From the NCBI RefSeq assembly GCF_009936375.1, contig NZ_AP022332.1:3628501-3692500 (forward strand): 64,000 nt of DNA, given 5' to 3'. The stretch's first letter is position 1, and each line of letters begins with the position of its first letter. Below, piece after piece: positions 7,465-19,344 of this stretch. Source of the DNA: Methylosinus sp. C49 (lineage in GTDB: Bacteria; Pseudomonadota; Alphaproteobacteria; Rhizobiales; Beijerinckiaceae). The position numbers were made by a program, and so were the translations under genes. The notes beneath the pieces are model-generated. The model saw only the letters and a program-made list of their open reading frames with translations, was not told the DNA's origin and ran no database searches.

Positions 7465-8082
7465 TCACTCCATAGCGGCGGCTTTGAGAATGCAGACCAT
7501 GGTCGCATGGGCGGCGGTCCGCCCGAGATTGCGGATCACATGCGGGCGGTCGCAGCGATAACGCAGCGTCTCGCCCGCGCGCACGATTTCCTTGGCGCCG
7601 GCGACCTCCACCTCGAGCTCGCCCTCGCGCATGGACAGGCTCTCGACAGAGCCGCGCTGATGCGCCTCGGATTCGAGAGTTCCACCTGGATCGGCGGAGA
7701 ATTCATAACATTGCAGCCATTCTACGGTCTTGATCCATCCGATGATCTCGAGCCGGCACTTGCCGTCGTCGGACACCAGGATCGGCGTGTCCGCTCGGCT
7801 GGTCTTCTCGAGGAAGGGCTCGTCCTCCGTGGTCTGCAGCACACGCTCGATGGACACATCGAGAGCCTGGGCGAGGCGCCAGATGGTGGCGAGCGTCGGA
7901 TTGGTCTCGTTGCGCTCGATCTGGCTGATGATCGATTTAGCGACGCCGGACTGCTGGGAGAGTTCCGACAGCGACAGATTATAGGCCTTGCGCAGACGCT
8001 GGACAGTCGCGCCGAGCTGCCCGGACAAAGCCAAGGCTCCCGCTTCCAGTATCTTCTGCTTTTCGCGGCCTTCCACGCCCAT
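7465..8082 (-). CDS. XRE-family regulator with C-terminal cupin domain
   Basis: About 205 residues. The N-terminal helix-turn-helix (LGATVQRLRKAYNLSLSELS, then QQSGVAKSIISQIERNE) is followed by a small cupin barrel (residues roughly 120-200, including LRYRCDRPHVIRNLG). This is the architecture of PuuR/SutR-like regulators that sense a small molecule in the cupin. The ATG at 8082 has GGAAGGAG upstream; an ATG at 8103 lacks one. A palindrome at 8125-8142 is a likely autoregulatory site. It precedes the MFS gene by four bases, which suggests it controls uptake or efflux of its ligand. Confidence 0.85.
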   Translation of the reverse strand: MGVEGREKQKILEAGALALSGQLGATVQRLRKAYNLSLSELSQQSGVAKSIISQIERNETNPTLATIWRLAQALDVSIERVLQTTEDEPFLEKTSRADTPILVSDDGKCRLEIIGWIKTVEWLQCYEFSADPGGTLESEAHQRGSVESLSMREGELEVEVAGAKEIVRAGETLRYRCDRPHVIRNLGRTAAHATMVCILKAAAME

Positions 8083-8124
8083 GACGCCCGCTCCTTCCGA
8101 CATGATCGCGTAGATAATCGAATT

Positions 8125-8142
8125 CGTTCGAAATATCGAACG
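8125..8142. promoter_or_regulatory. Palindromic operator candidate between XRE-cupin and lpxH-like genes
   Basis: CGTTCGA (8125-8131) and TCGAACG (8136-8142) are perfect 7-base inverted arms around AATA, in the short AT-richer stretch of a 165-base divergent intergenic region. It is well placed for the XRE-cupin regulator to repress its own operon. The divergent phosphatase gene could also be affected. Confidence 0.45.
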
Positions 8143-8247
8143 CGAAATTCGCCATGGCGCCGCGCGCCTCGCGCGGTGTCATCGTTACGCAACAAGAATC
8201 TGGTGGGAAGGAGACGCTGCGGCACAAAAAGAGGCGAGCGCGTCGAT

Positions 8248-9093
8248 ATGACCGCAAACGATTCATTGGCCGATTCGCAGAGCGCCAAGCGCTTCAGGAC
8301 GCTGTTCCTGTCGGATCTCCATCTCGGCACGCGAGGGCTTCAAGCCGAGCTTCTGCTCGACTTTCTGAAGCATCACGACGCCGACACCATCTATCTCGTC
8401 GGCGATATCGTCGACGGCTGGCGCCTGAAGGGCGGCTGGTATTGGCCGCAGGCGCACAATGACGTCGTGCAGAAGCTGCTGCGCAAGGCGCGCAAGGGCG
8501 CGCGCGTCGTCTATGTTCCCGGCAATCACGACGAATTCGCCCGCGACTATACGGGCATGGAGTTCGGCGGCGTCGAGGTCGCGGACACCGACATTCACGA
8601 GACCGCCGACGGCAAGAAAATGCTCGTCATCCATGGCGATCAGTTCGACATTGTGGTGCGGCACGCGCGCTGGCTCGCCTTTCTCGGCGATTGGGCCTAT
8701 GAGGCCGCGCTGTTCGCCAACACATGGGCCAATCGCGTGCGCCGCCTGTTCGGCGTCGAATATTGGTCCTTCTCCGCCTGGGCAAAGCTGAAGGTGAAGA
8801 ACGCCGTGAACTTCATCGGCGATTTCGAGCAGACGCTGGCGGCGGAAGCGGCGCGGCGCGGCGTGGACGGCGTCGTCTGCGGCCATATTCATCACGCGAC
8901 GATCCGCCACATAGAGGGCATGCTCTATGTGAACACCGGCGATTTCGTCGAGAGCTGCACGGCGATCGCCGAGCATTCCGACGGCCGCTTCGAGATCCTC
9001 TATTGGCGCAAGACCGCCAAGGAGCAGCAAGCGGCGGCAGAAGCCGCCGCGCAGCAGCCGCCGGCCCTGCCGCAGGCGAGGGCCGCCGCCTGA
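8248..9093 (+). CDS. LpxH-like metallophosphatase (UDP-2,3-diacylglucosamine diphosphatase family)
   Basis: 281 residues of the calcineurin-like phosphoesterase fold. The metal-binding motifs are all present: LSDLHLG, GDIVDGW, GNHDE, HGDQFD and GHIHHA. The family includes LpxH, which hydrolyses UDP-2,3-diacylglucosamine in lipid A synthesis; relatives act on other lipid or nucleotide substrates, and no lipid A gene lies nearby, so LpxH itself is not certain. The C-terminal 25 residues are Ala/Gln-rich. The start is the ATG at 8248. The stop codon shares a base with the next start (TGATG), so it is coupled to the glycosyltransferase gene. Confidence 0.82.
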   Translation: MTANDSLADSQSAKRFRTLFLSDLHLGTRGLQAELLLDFLKHHDADTIYLVGDIVDGWRLKGGWYWPQAHNDVVQKLLRKARKGARVVYVPGNHDEFARDYTGMEFGGVEVADTDIHETADGKKMLVIHGDQFDIVVRHARWLAFLGDWAYEAALFANTWANRVRRLFGVEYWSFSAWAKLKVKNAVNFIGDFEQTLAAEAARRGVDGVVCGHIHHATIRHIEGMLYVNTGDFVESCTAIAEHSDGRFEILYWRKTAKEQQAAAEAAAQQPPALPQARAAA

Positions 9094-10184
9094 TGCGGAT
9101 ATTGATCGCGACGGACGCCTGGCGTCCGCAAGTCAACGGAGTCGTGCGTTCCTTGGAGGCGATGGCGAGCGCGGCGAGCGCGCTCGGCGCGTCGATCGAT
9201 TTCCTGACGCCACAGGATTTCTCCTCCATCCCCATGCCGACCTATCCTGAAATTCAGCTCGCCCTCGCCTCGGCGGGAGCGGTGGCTAAGCGCCTGGCGC
9301 AGGGCTACGACCATGTCCATATCGCCACCGAAGGGCCGGTGGGCATGGCGACGCGCGCCTGCTGCTTGCGCCAGGGGCGGCGCTTCACCACGAGCTATCA
9401 CACGCGCTTTCCCGAATATATTCACGCCCGCACCCGCTTTCCGGTCGGCGTGACCTATGCGCTGCTGCGCCGCTTCCACAATAGCGGCGCCGGGACGATG
9501 GTTTCGACGCAGACGCTGGCGCAGGAGCTTTCCGCGAGAGGCTTCCGCCGGCTGATGCGCTGGTCGCGCGGCGTCGATCACCAGCTCTTTCATCCAGATA
9601 AAGCGGTCGATCTCGGCTATCCGCGGCCGCTCTATCTCTATGCCGGCCGGCTCGCGGTGGAGAAGAATATCGAGGCGTTTCTCGCGCTCGATCTACCCGG
9701 CACCAAGCTCGTCGCCGGCGACGGGCCGGCGCGCGCGGCGCTCGAGGCGGCCTATCCGCAGGCGCGCTTTCTCGGCGTGAAGACCAGCGCGGAGTTGGCC
9801 ACGCTCTACGCCAGCTCGGATGTGTTCGTCTTTCCGAGCCGCACCGACACTTTCGGAATGGTGCTGCTGGAGGCCATGGCCTGCGGCCTGCCGGTGGCGG
9901 CTTTTCCGGTGGCGGGGCCGCTCGATGTGGTCGGCGCGAGCGGCGCCGGCGTGCTGAGCGAGGATTTGCAGGCCGCCTGTCTCGCGGCGACGGAGATTCC
10001 GTCCGCCGTGCCGCGCGCCCATGCGCTGACCTTCACTTGGGAGGCGAGCGCGCAGCAGTTTCTCGGTAATGTCGCGCTCGCGCATCAGAACGGCGTGGAT
10101 GCGGCGGCTCAGGCGGCCGCCGGCAAGGCCTGCTCAGCCAAACAGCCGAAGCTTTTCGTGCAGGGAGAGATGATCGAGCCGTGA
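9093..10184 (+). CDS. GT4-family glycosyltransferase
   Basis: 363 residues with two Rossmann-like halves (GT-B). The N-terminal acceptor domain starts RILIATDAWRPQVNGVVRSL, typical of lipid-linked glucosyl/mannosyl transferases; the donor domain has LYAGRLAVEKNIEAFLA and FPSRTDTFGMVLLEAMACG, in which the usual first Glu of the EX7E motif is Asp. Coupling to the LpxH-like phosphatase suggests a glycolipid pathway. The ATG at 9093 overlaps the previous stop. The last 51 bases overlap the end of the convergent acidic-protein gene, and the C-terminal tail after the catalytic domain is poorly conserved-looking. Confidence 0.87.
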   Translation: MRILIATDAWRPQVNGVVRSLEAMASAASALGASIDFLTPQDFSSIPMPTYPEIQLALASAGAVAKRLAQGYDHVHIATEGPVGMATRACCLRQGRRFTTSYHTRFPEYIHARTRFPVGVTYALLRRFHNSGAGTMVSTQTLAQELSARGFRRLMRWSRGVDHQLFHPDKAVDLGYPRPLYLYAGRLAVEKNIEAFLALDLPGTKLVAGDGPARAALEAAYPQARFLGVKTSAELATLYASSDVFVFPSRTDTFGMVLLEAMACGLPVAAFPVAGPLDVVGASGAGVLSEDLQAACLAATEIPSAVPRAHALTFTWEASAQQFLGNVALAHQNGVDAAAQAAAGKACSAKQPKLFVQGEMIEP

Positions 10185-11081
10185 CAGCGCCACGAGGCGG
10201 GGATCGACCGGCCCCGCCGGCTCGGTCTTCGGCGGCGTGGTCTTCGGAAGGCTGATCTTGGGCGAGCCGGATTCGCGCGCGAGGAATTTGGGCGCATCGA
10301 TGCGGGGCGCATCGATTTCGAGCGGCGCTGTCTCCTCCGGCAGAATCGCGCGCGCGACGAATTCCTCGAACACGATCTCATTGGACGCCGGCTCGGCGGA
10401 TTCGGCGATCTCTACCGCCTGCGGCGGCTCCTCTCGCTGCGCGACAGGCTCGGGCTCGGAAGCGACGGCCTCGATCTCGATCGGCTCGGCGACGACAGCT
10501 TCCACCTCGAAGGATTCGACCGAGATCGGCTCGTCGTCGATCGGCTCCGGCGCGATCGCCTCCGCCTCGACGAAAGCCTCGGCTTCGACGATCTCTTTCG
10601 GCTCGTCAGCCGCCTCGATCTCGAGAATCGGCTCGACGCGCTCGTCTTCGATTTCATGCGGCCCGTCGATGATCTCGATCACCGCGGCTTCGATGATCGC
10701 GCGCGGCGCTTCGTCCGGCTCCGCGGCGGGCGCGTCGAGCAATTTTGAGAATTGCTCGACCAGCGCATCGGCCTGCGCGCAGAGCTTCTCCTCGACGCCG
10801 CTGGCGCGCAGCGTGCGCGCGAATTCCTGCGCGCGCTCGACGAGGCGTCGCGGCAGCTGCCAATCGACGGCGGCCTCCTGCTCCTCTGCGCGCTCCTCCG
10901 CGCGCGCAGCGATGCGCTCCAGACGATCCACCGCGAGCACGAGCCGCTCGGTCTCCTCGACGCGCTGACGGCGCGCATATTCGAGCAGGAACCAGCGGCC
11001 GCGCACGGTCTCCATCACCGCGGCTTCGATTCTCTCATAGTCTTCGGGATAGAGTCCGGTGGGCGGGGCCGGTAGGTTCAT
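10134..11081 (-). CDS. Acidic conserved hypothetical protein
   Basis: 315 residues, not assigned a function. The N-terminal region (YERIEAAVMETVRGRWFLLE, then YARRQRVEETE) resembles a domain seen in many Hyphomicrobiales proteins of unknown role. It is followed by a probable helical region and about 150 residues rich in Glu, Ala, Ile and Pro, with irregular repeats of the EAE/EPI type, then a Pro/Lys segment and a short C-terminal box (LDHLSLHEKLRLFG) that also looks conserved. The start ATG at 11081 has AAGGACC upstream. No membrane segment or signal peptide is visible. A scaffolding or signalling role is possible but unsupported. Confidence 0.75.
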   Translation of the reverse strand: MNLPAPPTGLYPEDYERIEAAVMETVRGRWFLLEYARRQRVEETERLVLAVDRLERIAARAEERAEEQEAAVDWQLPRRLVERAQEFARTLRASGVEEKLCAQADALVEQFSKLLDAPAAEPDEAPRAIIEAAVIEIIDGPHEIEDERVEPILEIEAADEPKEIVEAEAFVEAEAIAPEPIDDEPISVESFEVEAVVAEPIEIEAVASEPEPVAQREEPPQAVEIAESAEPASNEIVFEEFVARAILPEETAPLEIDAPRIDAPKFLARESGSPKISLPKTTPPKTEPAGPVDPRLVALSRLDHLSLHEKLRLFG

Positions 11082-11176
11082 AGACGGTCCTTGCGGGACA
11101 AAGCGCCGAATCAGCGCCTGTTCAAGGAAAGTCTGCGACGGCGTTTTATGCAAGCGCGAAAACGCTTTCGCGCCTA

Positions 11177-11776
11177 TCACGCGGGCGCTTCCGCAAGCGT
11201 GAGAAAAGGCCAGCGCGCGCGAAGGCTCGCAGCTTTCGCCGCGAACAGCTCCGGCCGCAGATTGAGCGGATTGGGGCGCAGCACGCCGGCGAAGAGATCG
11301 TCGAGACGCGCCGGCGCATAGAGTTCCAGCGCGCCGTCCACATGGCGCGCGGCGACGCGCGTGCATTCGATGAGAAAACGATCGACGCCATCGGCGCTGC
11401 TGCGCAGCTGCGGATAGCCCGGTCCGAAGCGCTCGCCATACCAAAGATGCACGCGCGCCTGATTCTTCAAATCGACGCGGATCGGAAGATCGGCGAAGAG
11501 CCCGCGGGCGCGGCGAATGGCGCGATCCTCCGCCTCATAGGAGAGATCTGCGTCGAAATAGAAAATGTCGTAATCGAATATGTCCTGCGTCGCCGGCCGG
11601 CCGCTGTCCAGATTCCAGACCGTCTGAAACAGGCAGCCGGCGACGAGCCAAGCGTCCGCGAGGCGAAGGCTCGGCAGACGCTCGAGGATGACGGCATTGT
11701 GCGGATTGCGCTGGATCGCCGTGGCGAGACGATCCTGCGCCTGCGGCGCCGCGGGTCCGAGGCGATGCGGCGTCAT
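11177..11776 (-). CDS. Nucleotidyltransferase-like protein (PF06042/DUF925 type)
   Basis: 199 residues. The motif around DYDIFYFDADLSYEAED, followed by RVHLWYGERFG, matches a family of small proteins annotated as nucleotidyltransferases of unknown substrate. The ATG at 11776 is chosen because GGAGGAG precedes it by three bases; a frame up to 11821 has no such site. It is divergent from moeB. Function in the cell is unknown. Confidence 0.75.
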   Translation of the reverse strand: MTPHRLGPAAPQAQDRLATAIQRNPHNAVILERLPSLRLADAWLVAGCLFQTVWNLDSGRPATQDIFDYDIFYFDADLSYEAEDRAIRRARGLFADLPIRVDLKNQARVHLWYGERFGPGYPQLRSSADGVDRFLIECTRVAARHVDGALELYAPARLDDLFAGVLRPNPLNLRPELFAAKAASLRARWPFLTLAEAPA

Positions 11777-11865
11777 CTTCTCCTCCGATTTCGCGCTCGC
11801 CGCGAAGCTGCTAAATATCACGACGAACGCGGCCGCCGCATGAGCTTCGGCGCAGGAAAAACGAC

Positions 11866-12648
11866 ATGAGCCTCTCGGCCGAAGAAATCGAGCGCTATGC
11901 TCGCCATATCGTTCTGCGCGAGGTCGGCGGGCCGGGCCAGCAGCGGCTGAAGAAAGCGCGCGTGCTCGTCGTCGGCGCGGGCGGGCTCGGCGCGCCGCTG
12001 CTGCAATATCTCGCGGCGGGCGGCGTCGGCGTGCTGGGCATTGTCGATGACGACGAGGTCTCGCTGTCCAATCTGCAGCGGCAGGTGATCCACCATACCA
12101 CCGCCGTCGGGCGGCTGAAGGTGGACAGCGCGAAAGACGCCATCCATCGGCTCAACCCGCATGTGCATGTCGAGCCCCATGCGCTGCGCCTCACCGAGCA
12201 TAATGCGCGGGCGCTGATCGCGGGTTACGACATCGTCGCCGACGGCTCCGATAATTTTTCGACGCGTTATCTCGTCTCGGACGCCTGCTTCTTCGAAAAA
12301 AAGCCGCTCGTCACGGCGGCGGTCGGCGGCTTCGACGCCTCGCTGACGACCTTGCGCCCCTTCGAGAGCGACGCCGAGGGCCGCCCCAACCCGACCTATC
12401 GCTGCCTCTTCCCCGCAGCGCCGCCGCCGGGCGCCGTGCCGAGCTGCGAGGAGGCCGGCGTGCTCGGCGCGCTCACCGGAATCGTCGGCGCGATGATGGC
12501 GCTGGAAATCATCCGCGAGATCGTCGGCTTCGGCGAGGGGCTGGTCGGGCGTCTGCTGCTGATGGACGCCCGCTCCATGCGCTTCGAGACCCTGCGCTAC
12601 GCCTATGATCCCGACAATCCGCTGACCGGCGTCACAGCGCCGCGATGA
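11866..12648 (+). CDS. moeB: HesA/MoeB/ThiF-family adenylyltransferase (MoeB-like)
   Basis: 260 residues, E1-like. The ATP-binding loop VLVVGAGGLGAPLLQYLA, the DDDEVSLSNLQRQV segment with the catalytic arginine, and ADGSDNFSTRYLV are all standard. MoeB adenylates the C-terminus of the small molybdopterin synthase subunit; ThiF does the same for ThiS. The zinc-binding Cys pairs of E. coli MoeB are not evident: one Cys remains in YRCLF, and the C-terminal site reads DPDNPLTG. The 3' end overlaps convergent ridA by 17 bases. Whether it serves MoaD or ThiS cannot be told here. Confidence 0.85.
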   Translation: MSLSAEEIERYARHIVLREVGGPGQQRLKKARVLVVGAGGLGAPLLQYLAAGGVGVLGIVDDDEVSLSNLQRQVIHHTTAVGRLKVDSAKDAIHRLNPHVHVEPHALRLTEHNARALIAGYDIVADGSDNFSTRYLVSDACFFEKKPLVTAAVGGFDASLTTLRPFESDAEGRPNPTYRCLFPAAPPPGAVPSCEEAGVLGALTGIVGAMMALEIIREIVGFGEGLVGRLLLMDARSMRFETLRYAYDPDNPLTGVTAPR

Positions 12649-12982
12649 CGGCGATCTCGACCTTGTAATCGGGCGTGACGAGCTTCGCCTCCACGGTCGC
12701 GCGGGCAGGCGGATTGCTCTTGTCGACCCAGACGTCCCAAACCGAGTTCATCTCGGCGAAAGTGGCGATATCGGCGAGATAGATGGTGGCGGAGAGAATC
12801 TTCGCCTTCTCGCTGCCGGCCTCCTGCAGAATCGTGTCGATGAGGCCGAGGATCTCGCGCGTCTGATCGGCGACCGCGCCGCCCTTGGCCGCCTCGGCGA
12901 CCTGGCCCGCCGTATAGATCACGCCGCCATGCACGACGGCCTTGCTCATGCGCGCGCCGGCGCCGATCCGCTTGATGGACAT
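12632..12982 (-). CDS. RidA family protein (Rid/YjgF)
   Basis: 116 residues. The fold's landmarks are VVHGGVIYTAGQVA, the TREILGLIDTILQEAGS helix and the arginine in PPARATVEAKL that defines enamine/imine deaminase activity in RidA proteins. RidA hydrolyses reactive 2-aminoacrylate-type intermediates released by PLP enzymes. The ATG is at 12982. No operon partner is apparent; downstream it converges on moeB. Confidence 0.88.
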   Translation of the reverse strand: MSIKRIGAGARMSKAVVHGGVIYTAGQVAEAAKGGAVADQTREILGLIDTILQEAGSEKAKILSATIYLADIATFAEMNSVWDVWVDKSNPPARATVEAKLVTPDYKVEIAVIAAL

Positions 12983-13404
12983 TTTCGAGTGTCTCCGAAG
13001 GTTGCAAGTGGAGCTGCAGGCGGAGGGCGCCGCGCTTCATAGGCTGGAGCTATCTATCGAGTGAAAAGCTCTATCATAGCTCTACATACACAAAGAGCGG
13101 GGACGGCCCTTGCCTCTCCCCACTCTTTGGTACCCGTCCTTTGACCGGACTCGTCGATAGGCGCCATCCGCGAGAATAGTGTGGAGCGTCTCGCGAGACG
13201 TGCAGAGTTCCGGCGTCCTCCCCGACTTGGACCTCAGCCAGCGATTGGTCGAACGCATTCTGCGTTCATATGTTTTTAGCCAGCTCGGCGAAGGGGACAT
13301 TATGACAGCCGTGGCGTTTTGTCACCCAAAAAAGCCGGCCGCTGGAATGAAATTGTGCGGAGGGCGCCCGCCTTCGGGGCAGGCTGTTCTCAGCTCGAGC
13401 GAAA
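12983..13404. other. Intergenic region between ridA and the pccB terminator, no gene seen
   Basis: About 420 bases with noticeably lower GC than the flanks and no convincing reading frame. It holds GAGCTAT (13047-13053) with ATAGCTC (13076-13082), and a hairpin with 12-base arms at 13091-13102 and 13118-13129 that pairs fully (one G-U) only in minus-strand RNA. The region may contain the ridA promoter and leader. Short frames in it show no family similarity that I recognise. Confidence 0.4.
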
Positions 13405-13439
13405 AGGCGCGCCGACCCACCCGGGGAGCCGGCGCGCCT
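13401..13439 (-). terminator. Rho-independent terminator of pccB
   Basis: Perfect 10-base arms AGGCGCGCCG (13405-13414) and CGGCGCGCCT (13430-13439) enclose a 15-base loop. Read on the minus strand, the hairpin runs directly into TTTTC. It lies 20 bases past the pccB stop, so it should end that transcript. Confidence 0.75.
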
Positions 13440-13458
13440 ACCTACCTGAAGGGATAGG

Positions 13459-14994
<1,536 letters not shown>

Positions 14995-15055
14995 GGAACG
15001 ACCGATCCTGCAGGTTGAATGGATGCGCCGAGGAATTCCCCGCTCGACGGCGCTT

Positions 15056-15712
15056 TTACAGCTTTGGCGATCCGAGCCGCCAGCGGGCGATCTCGGCGGC
15101 GGAAAGAAGGTGGACGCGATCCGGCGATGTGCGCTCCGCCAATGCGATGAGATCGCGGCTGACGCCCATGGAATCGCTGTAGCGGGTGAGCGTGCGGCGC
15201 ATTCCGCCATCGTCGTAGCGGCGTTCGCGCAGCGTCTCGCCGCTCGTCGGATCGACGCCATCGACATAATTGAACATGCGATGGACGCCGACGCGGCTCT
15301 GGCGCGGGATCACCCGCTTGCGGCCGCCCATCAGCGCATAGACGCAGGCGGAATAGCAGCGGCCGGAAACCAGCGCGCCGCTCGTCGGCTCGACGCGCGC
15401 GACGATCACCGCCATTCCGAGCCGGCGCAGCGCTTGGCCGAGCTGCATGGAGGCGAGCACGCGCCCGCCGGGCGAGTCGAGCAGCACAATGCTGCGCAGC
15501 TCGGTCTCATGTCCCTGCTCGCGCAGAAAACCGACAAAAGCGTCGGCCGTGTCCTCGACGATCTCGCCTTCCGCCACGATGACGCGCGGGCAGTGGTCGG
15601 CGCAGCGGGCGCTCGCCGTCGTCGCGAGATGAAACGACATCTCCTCGGCGCGGGCCGGAGGCGCCGCGAGCAATGCGGCCAGGGCGAGGAGAAGGACGAA
15701 ATTTCGGCTCAT
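15056..15712 (-). CDS. Secreted ClpP-fold protein (COG3904-like)
   Basis: 218 residues. A signal peptide is clear ([20 protein letters not shown], then RAEE). The mature part resembles ClpP/SppA-type proteases: [20 protein letters not shown], then [15 protein letters not shown] with a serine at the nucleophile position, and a conserved RVGVHR segment. Such proteins are common in Hyphomicrobiales and are presumed periplasmic, but their substrates are not known. The ATG at 15712 begins the signal peptide; a longer frame through the tRNA gene is not real. Confidence 0.8.
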   Translation of the reverse strand: MSRNFVLLLALAALLAAPPARAEEMSFHLATTASARCADHCPRVIVAEGEIVEDTADAFVGFLREQGHETELRSIVLLDSPGGRVLASMQLGQALRRLGMAVIVARVEPTSGALVSGRCYSACVYALMGGRKRVIPRQSRVGVHRMFNYVDGVDPTSGETLRERRYDDGGMRRTLTRYSDSMGVSRDLIALAERTSPDRVHLLSAAEIARWRLGSPKL

Positions 15713-15809
15713 GCTCTCGGCGCTGCGTCTCTCATCCCTTGCGGCCAACTCCCGCCCTACCGCGCGCCCCGGCGCAGCCGAATGACGGGGCCTCTCCCGG
15801 GGCGCGGCG

Positions 15810-15885
15810 TGGTGGGCGGTGACGGACTCGAACCGCCGACCCTCTCGGTGTAAACGAGACGCTCTACCGACTGAGCTAACCGCCC
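15810..15885 (-). tRNA. tRNA-Val (anticodon TAC)
   Basis: A 76-base cloverleaf on the minus strand with encoded CCA. The acceptor stem is GGGCGGT/ACCGCCC, the D arm GCTC...GAGC, the anticodon arm TCTCG-TTTACAC-CGAGA giving TAC, and the T arm GGCGG-TTCGAGT-CCGTC. A valine tRNA next to hupB and lon is a common arrangement in alphaproteobacteria. Confidence 0.97.
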
Positions 15886-16059
15886 GCGCGCCGACCGGGA
15901 TCGACGCCGCATTGTTTACGGGAGGGCGCCCCCTCCGCGCAAGACGGGTTGCGCAGGCGTTCTGAAACGACAATGCCGCCGGCGACGTTCGCGCCCCGGC
16001 GGCGAGCCTGGAAATCGGTCGAAAGGGGAGATCGGCGCGACAGGCCAGCCTCGCTCGGC

Positions 16060-16344
16060 TCACTTGGTCTTGTTGAGCTCCGCTTTGAGCGTGGCGCCGG
16101 GCTTGAAGCGGGCGCTCTTGGAAGCGGGAATCTTGATCTCTTCGCCGGTCGCGGGATTACGGCCCTTGCCGGCCGCGCGCTTCTTGACCGAGAAGGTGCC
16201 GAAACCGACGAGCCGGACCTCTTCGCCCTTCTTCAGGGCCAAGGTGATGCCGTCGATCACCGCGTCGATGGCGGCGGCGGCGGCGGCCTTCGAGGTTTCG
16301 GTCGCCTCGGCGACATGCTCGACCAGTTCCAATTTATTGACCAT
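16060..16344 (-). CDS. hupB: HU-type DNA-binding protein
   Basis: 94 residues, typical HU. The N-terminal helical dimer body (MVNKLELVEHVAEATETSKA) is followed by the saddle VRLVGFGTFSVKKRAAGKGR and the DNA-intercalating arm RNPATGEEIKIPAS. HU bends and compacts DNA. It lies downstream of lon on the same strand, the usual order, but a 284-base gap and a stem-loop separate them, so it probably has its own promoter. Confidence 0.96.
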   Translation of the reverse strand: MVNKLELVEHVAEATETSKAAAAAAIDAVIDGITLALKKGEEVRLVGFGTFSVKKRAAGKGRNPATGEEIKIPASKSARFKPGATLKAELNKTK

Positions 16345-16583
16345 GGTCTCATCCCTTCTGCTTCCGCCGGGAGCCGGTCGTCGATACGGGCTGAGCGCCG
16401 AAAATCGAGCGGCGTCGAATCGTTCGGACCCGGCACAGAGGAGTGATGTGCCGGAATGTCAGCAAAAGCAAGGGTTAGAACAACAGGCGCCGCCGGAATC
16501 CCTGGAATTCCGGGCGCCCGAGATCGAGACTATGGGGAAATCTGCGGAAAGCCGGGCTTCGAGCGGCCGAGCCCGAGGGCGGC

Positions 16584-16621
16584 GGCCCCTCCCCCGCGGC
16601 AGAGCCGCAGGCGGAGGGGCC
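16584..16621 (-). terminator. GC-rich stem-loop just after lon
   Basis: GGCCCCTCC (16584-16592) and GGAGGGGCC (16613-16621) pair, and the stem continues inward through an imperfect CCCGCGGC/GCCGCAGG part. It begins 8 bases past the lon stop codon. No run of T follows, so it may be an mRNA-end stabiliser or a weak terminator and not a classical one. Confidence 0.4.
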
Positions 16622-16628
16622 GGAGCCT

Positions 16629-19055
<2,427 letters not shown>

Positions 19056-19105
19056 ATCTTTTTTCCTGTTCCGTTTCGCTCCCCGCCGGGGAGGCGGGGC
19101 GAGGC

Positions 19106-19152
19106 GACGCTCTGACGCAAAGGGACGCTTCTGACGTTAAAGGAACGCTTGC
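19106..19152 (-). repeat. Direct-repeat array upstream of lon
   Basis: On the plus strand three adjacent related units are read: GACGCTCTGACGCAAAGG (19106-19123), GACGCTTCTGACGTTAAAGG (19124-19143) and a truncated AACGCTTGC (19144-19152). They start about 50 bases upstream of the lon start codon, where a promoter or activator would be expected. A classical sigma32 promoter is not obvious. Confidence 0.45.
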
Positions 19153-19344
19153 AAGTTCCAGGCCCGACAATCCGGCGAAAATCCGCCTTCCCGAGAGACC
19201 CGCTCACGCACGAACGGCGTCGAAGGCGATTACGCAACAAATGGGCCTAGCGGCAGAACGATTCAAGATACTGGAAAAGCAGACGTATCTGGCAGAAAGG
19301 GCGGGGGCTGCGAAAGAAATCGCGCTCCCCCGCCCAAAAAAGCG

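Noticed and set aside
13082-13300. Possible transposase remnant (LHTILADGAYRR) before ridA
   Set aside because: The resemblance to DDE transposases is one short phrase with no flanking motifs, terminal repeats or other part.
15713-16063. N-terminal extension of the ClpP-fold gene through the tRNA-Val gene
   Set aside because: A clear signal peptide starts at 15712, and the extension crosses a perfect tRNA.
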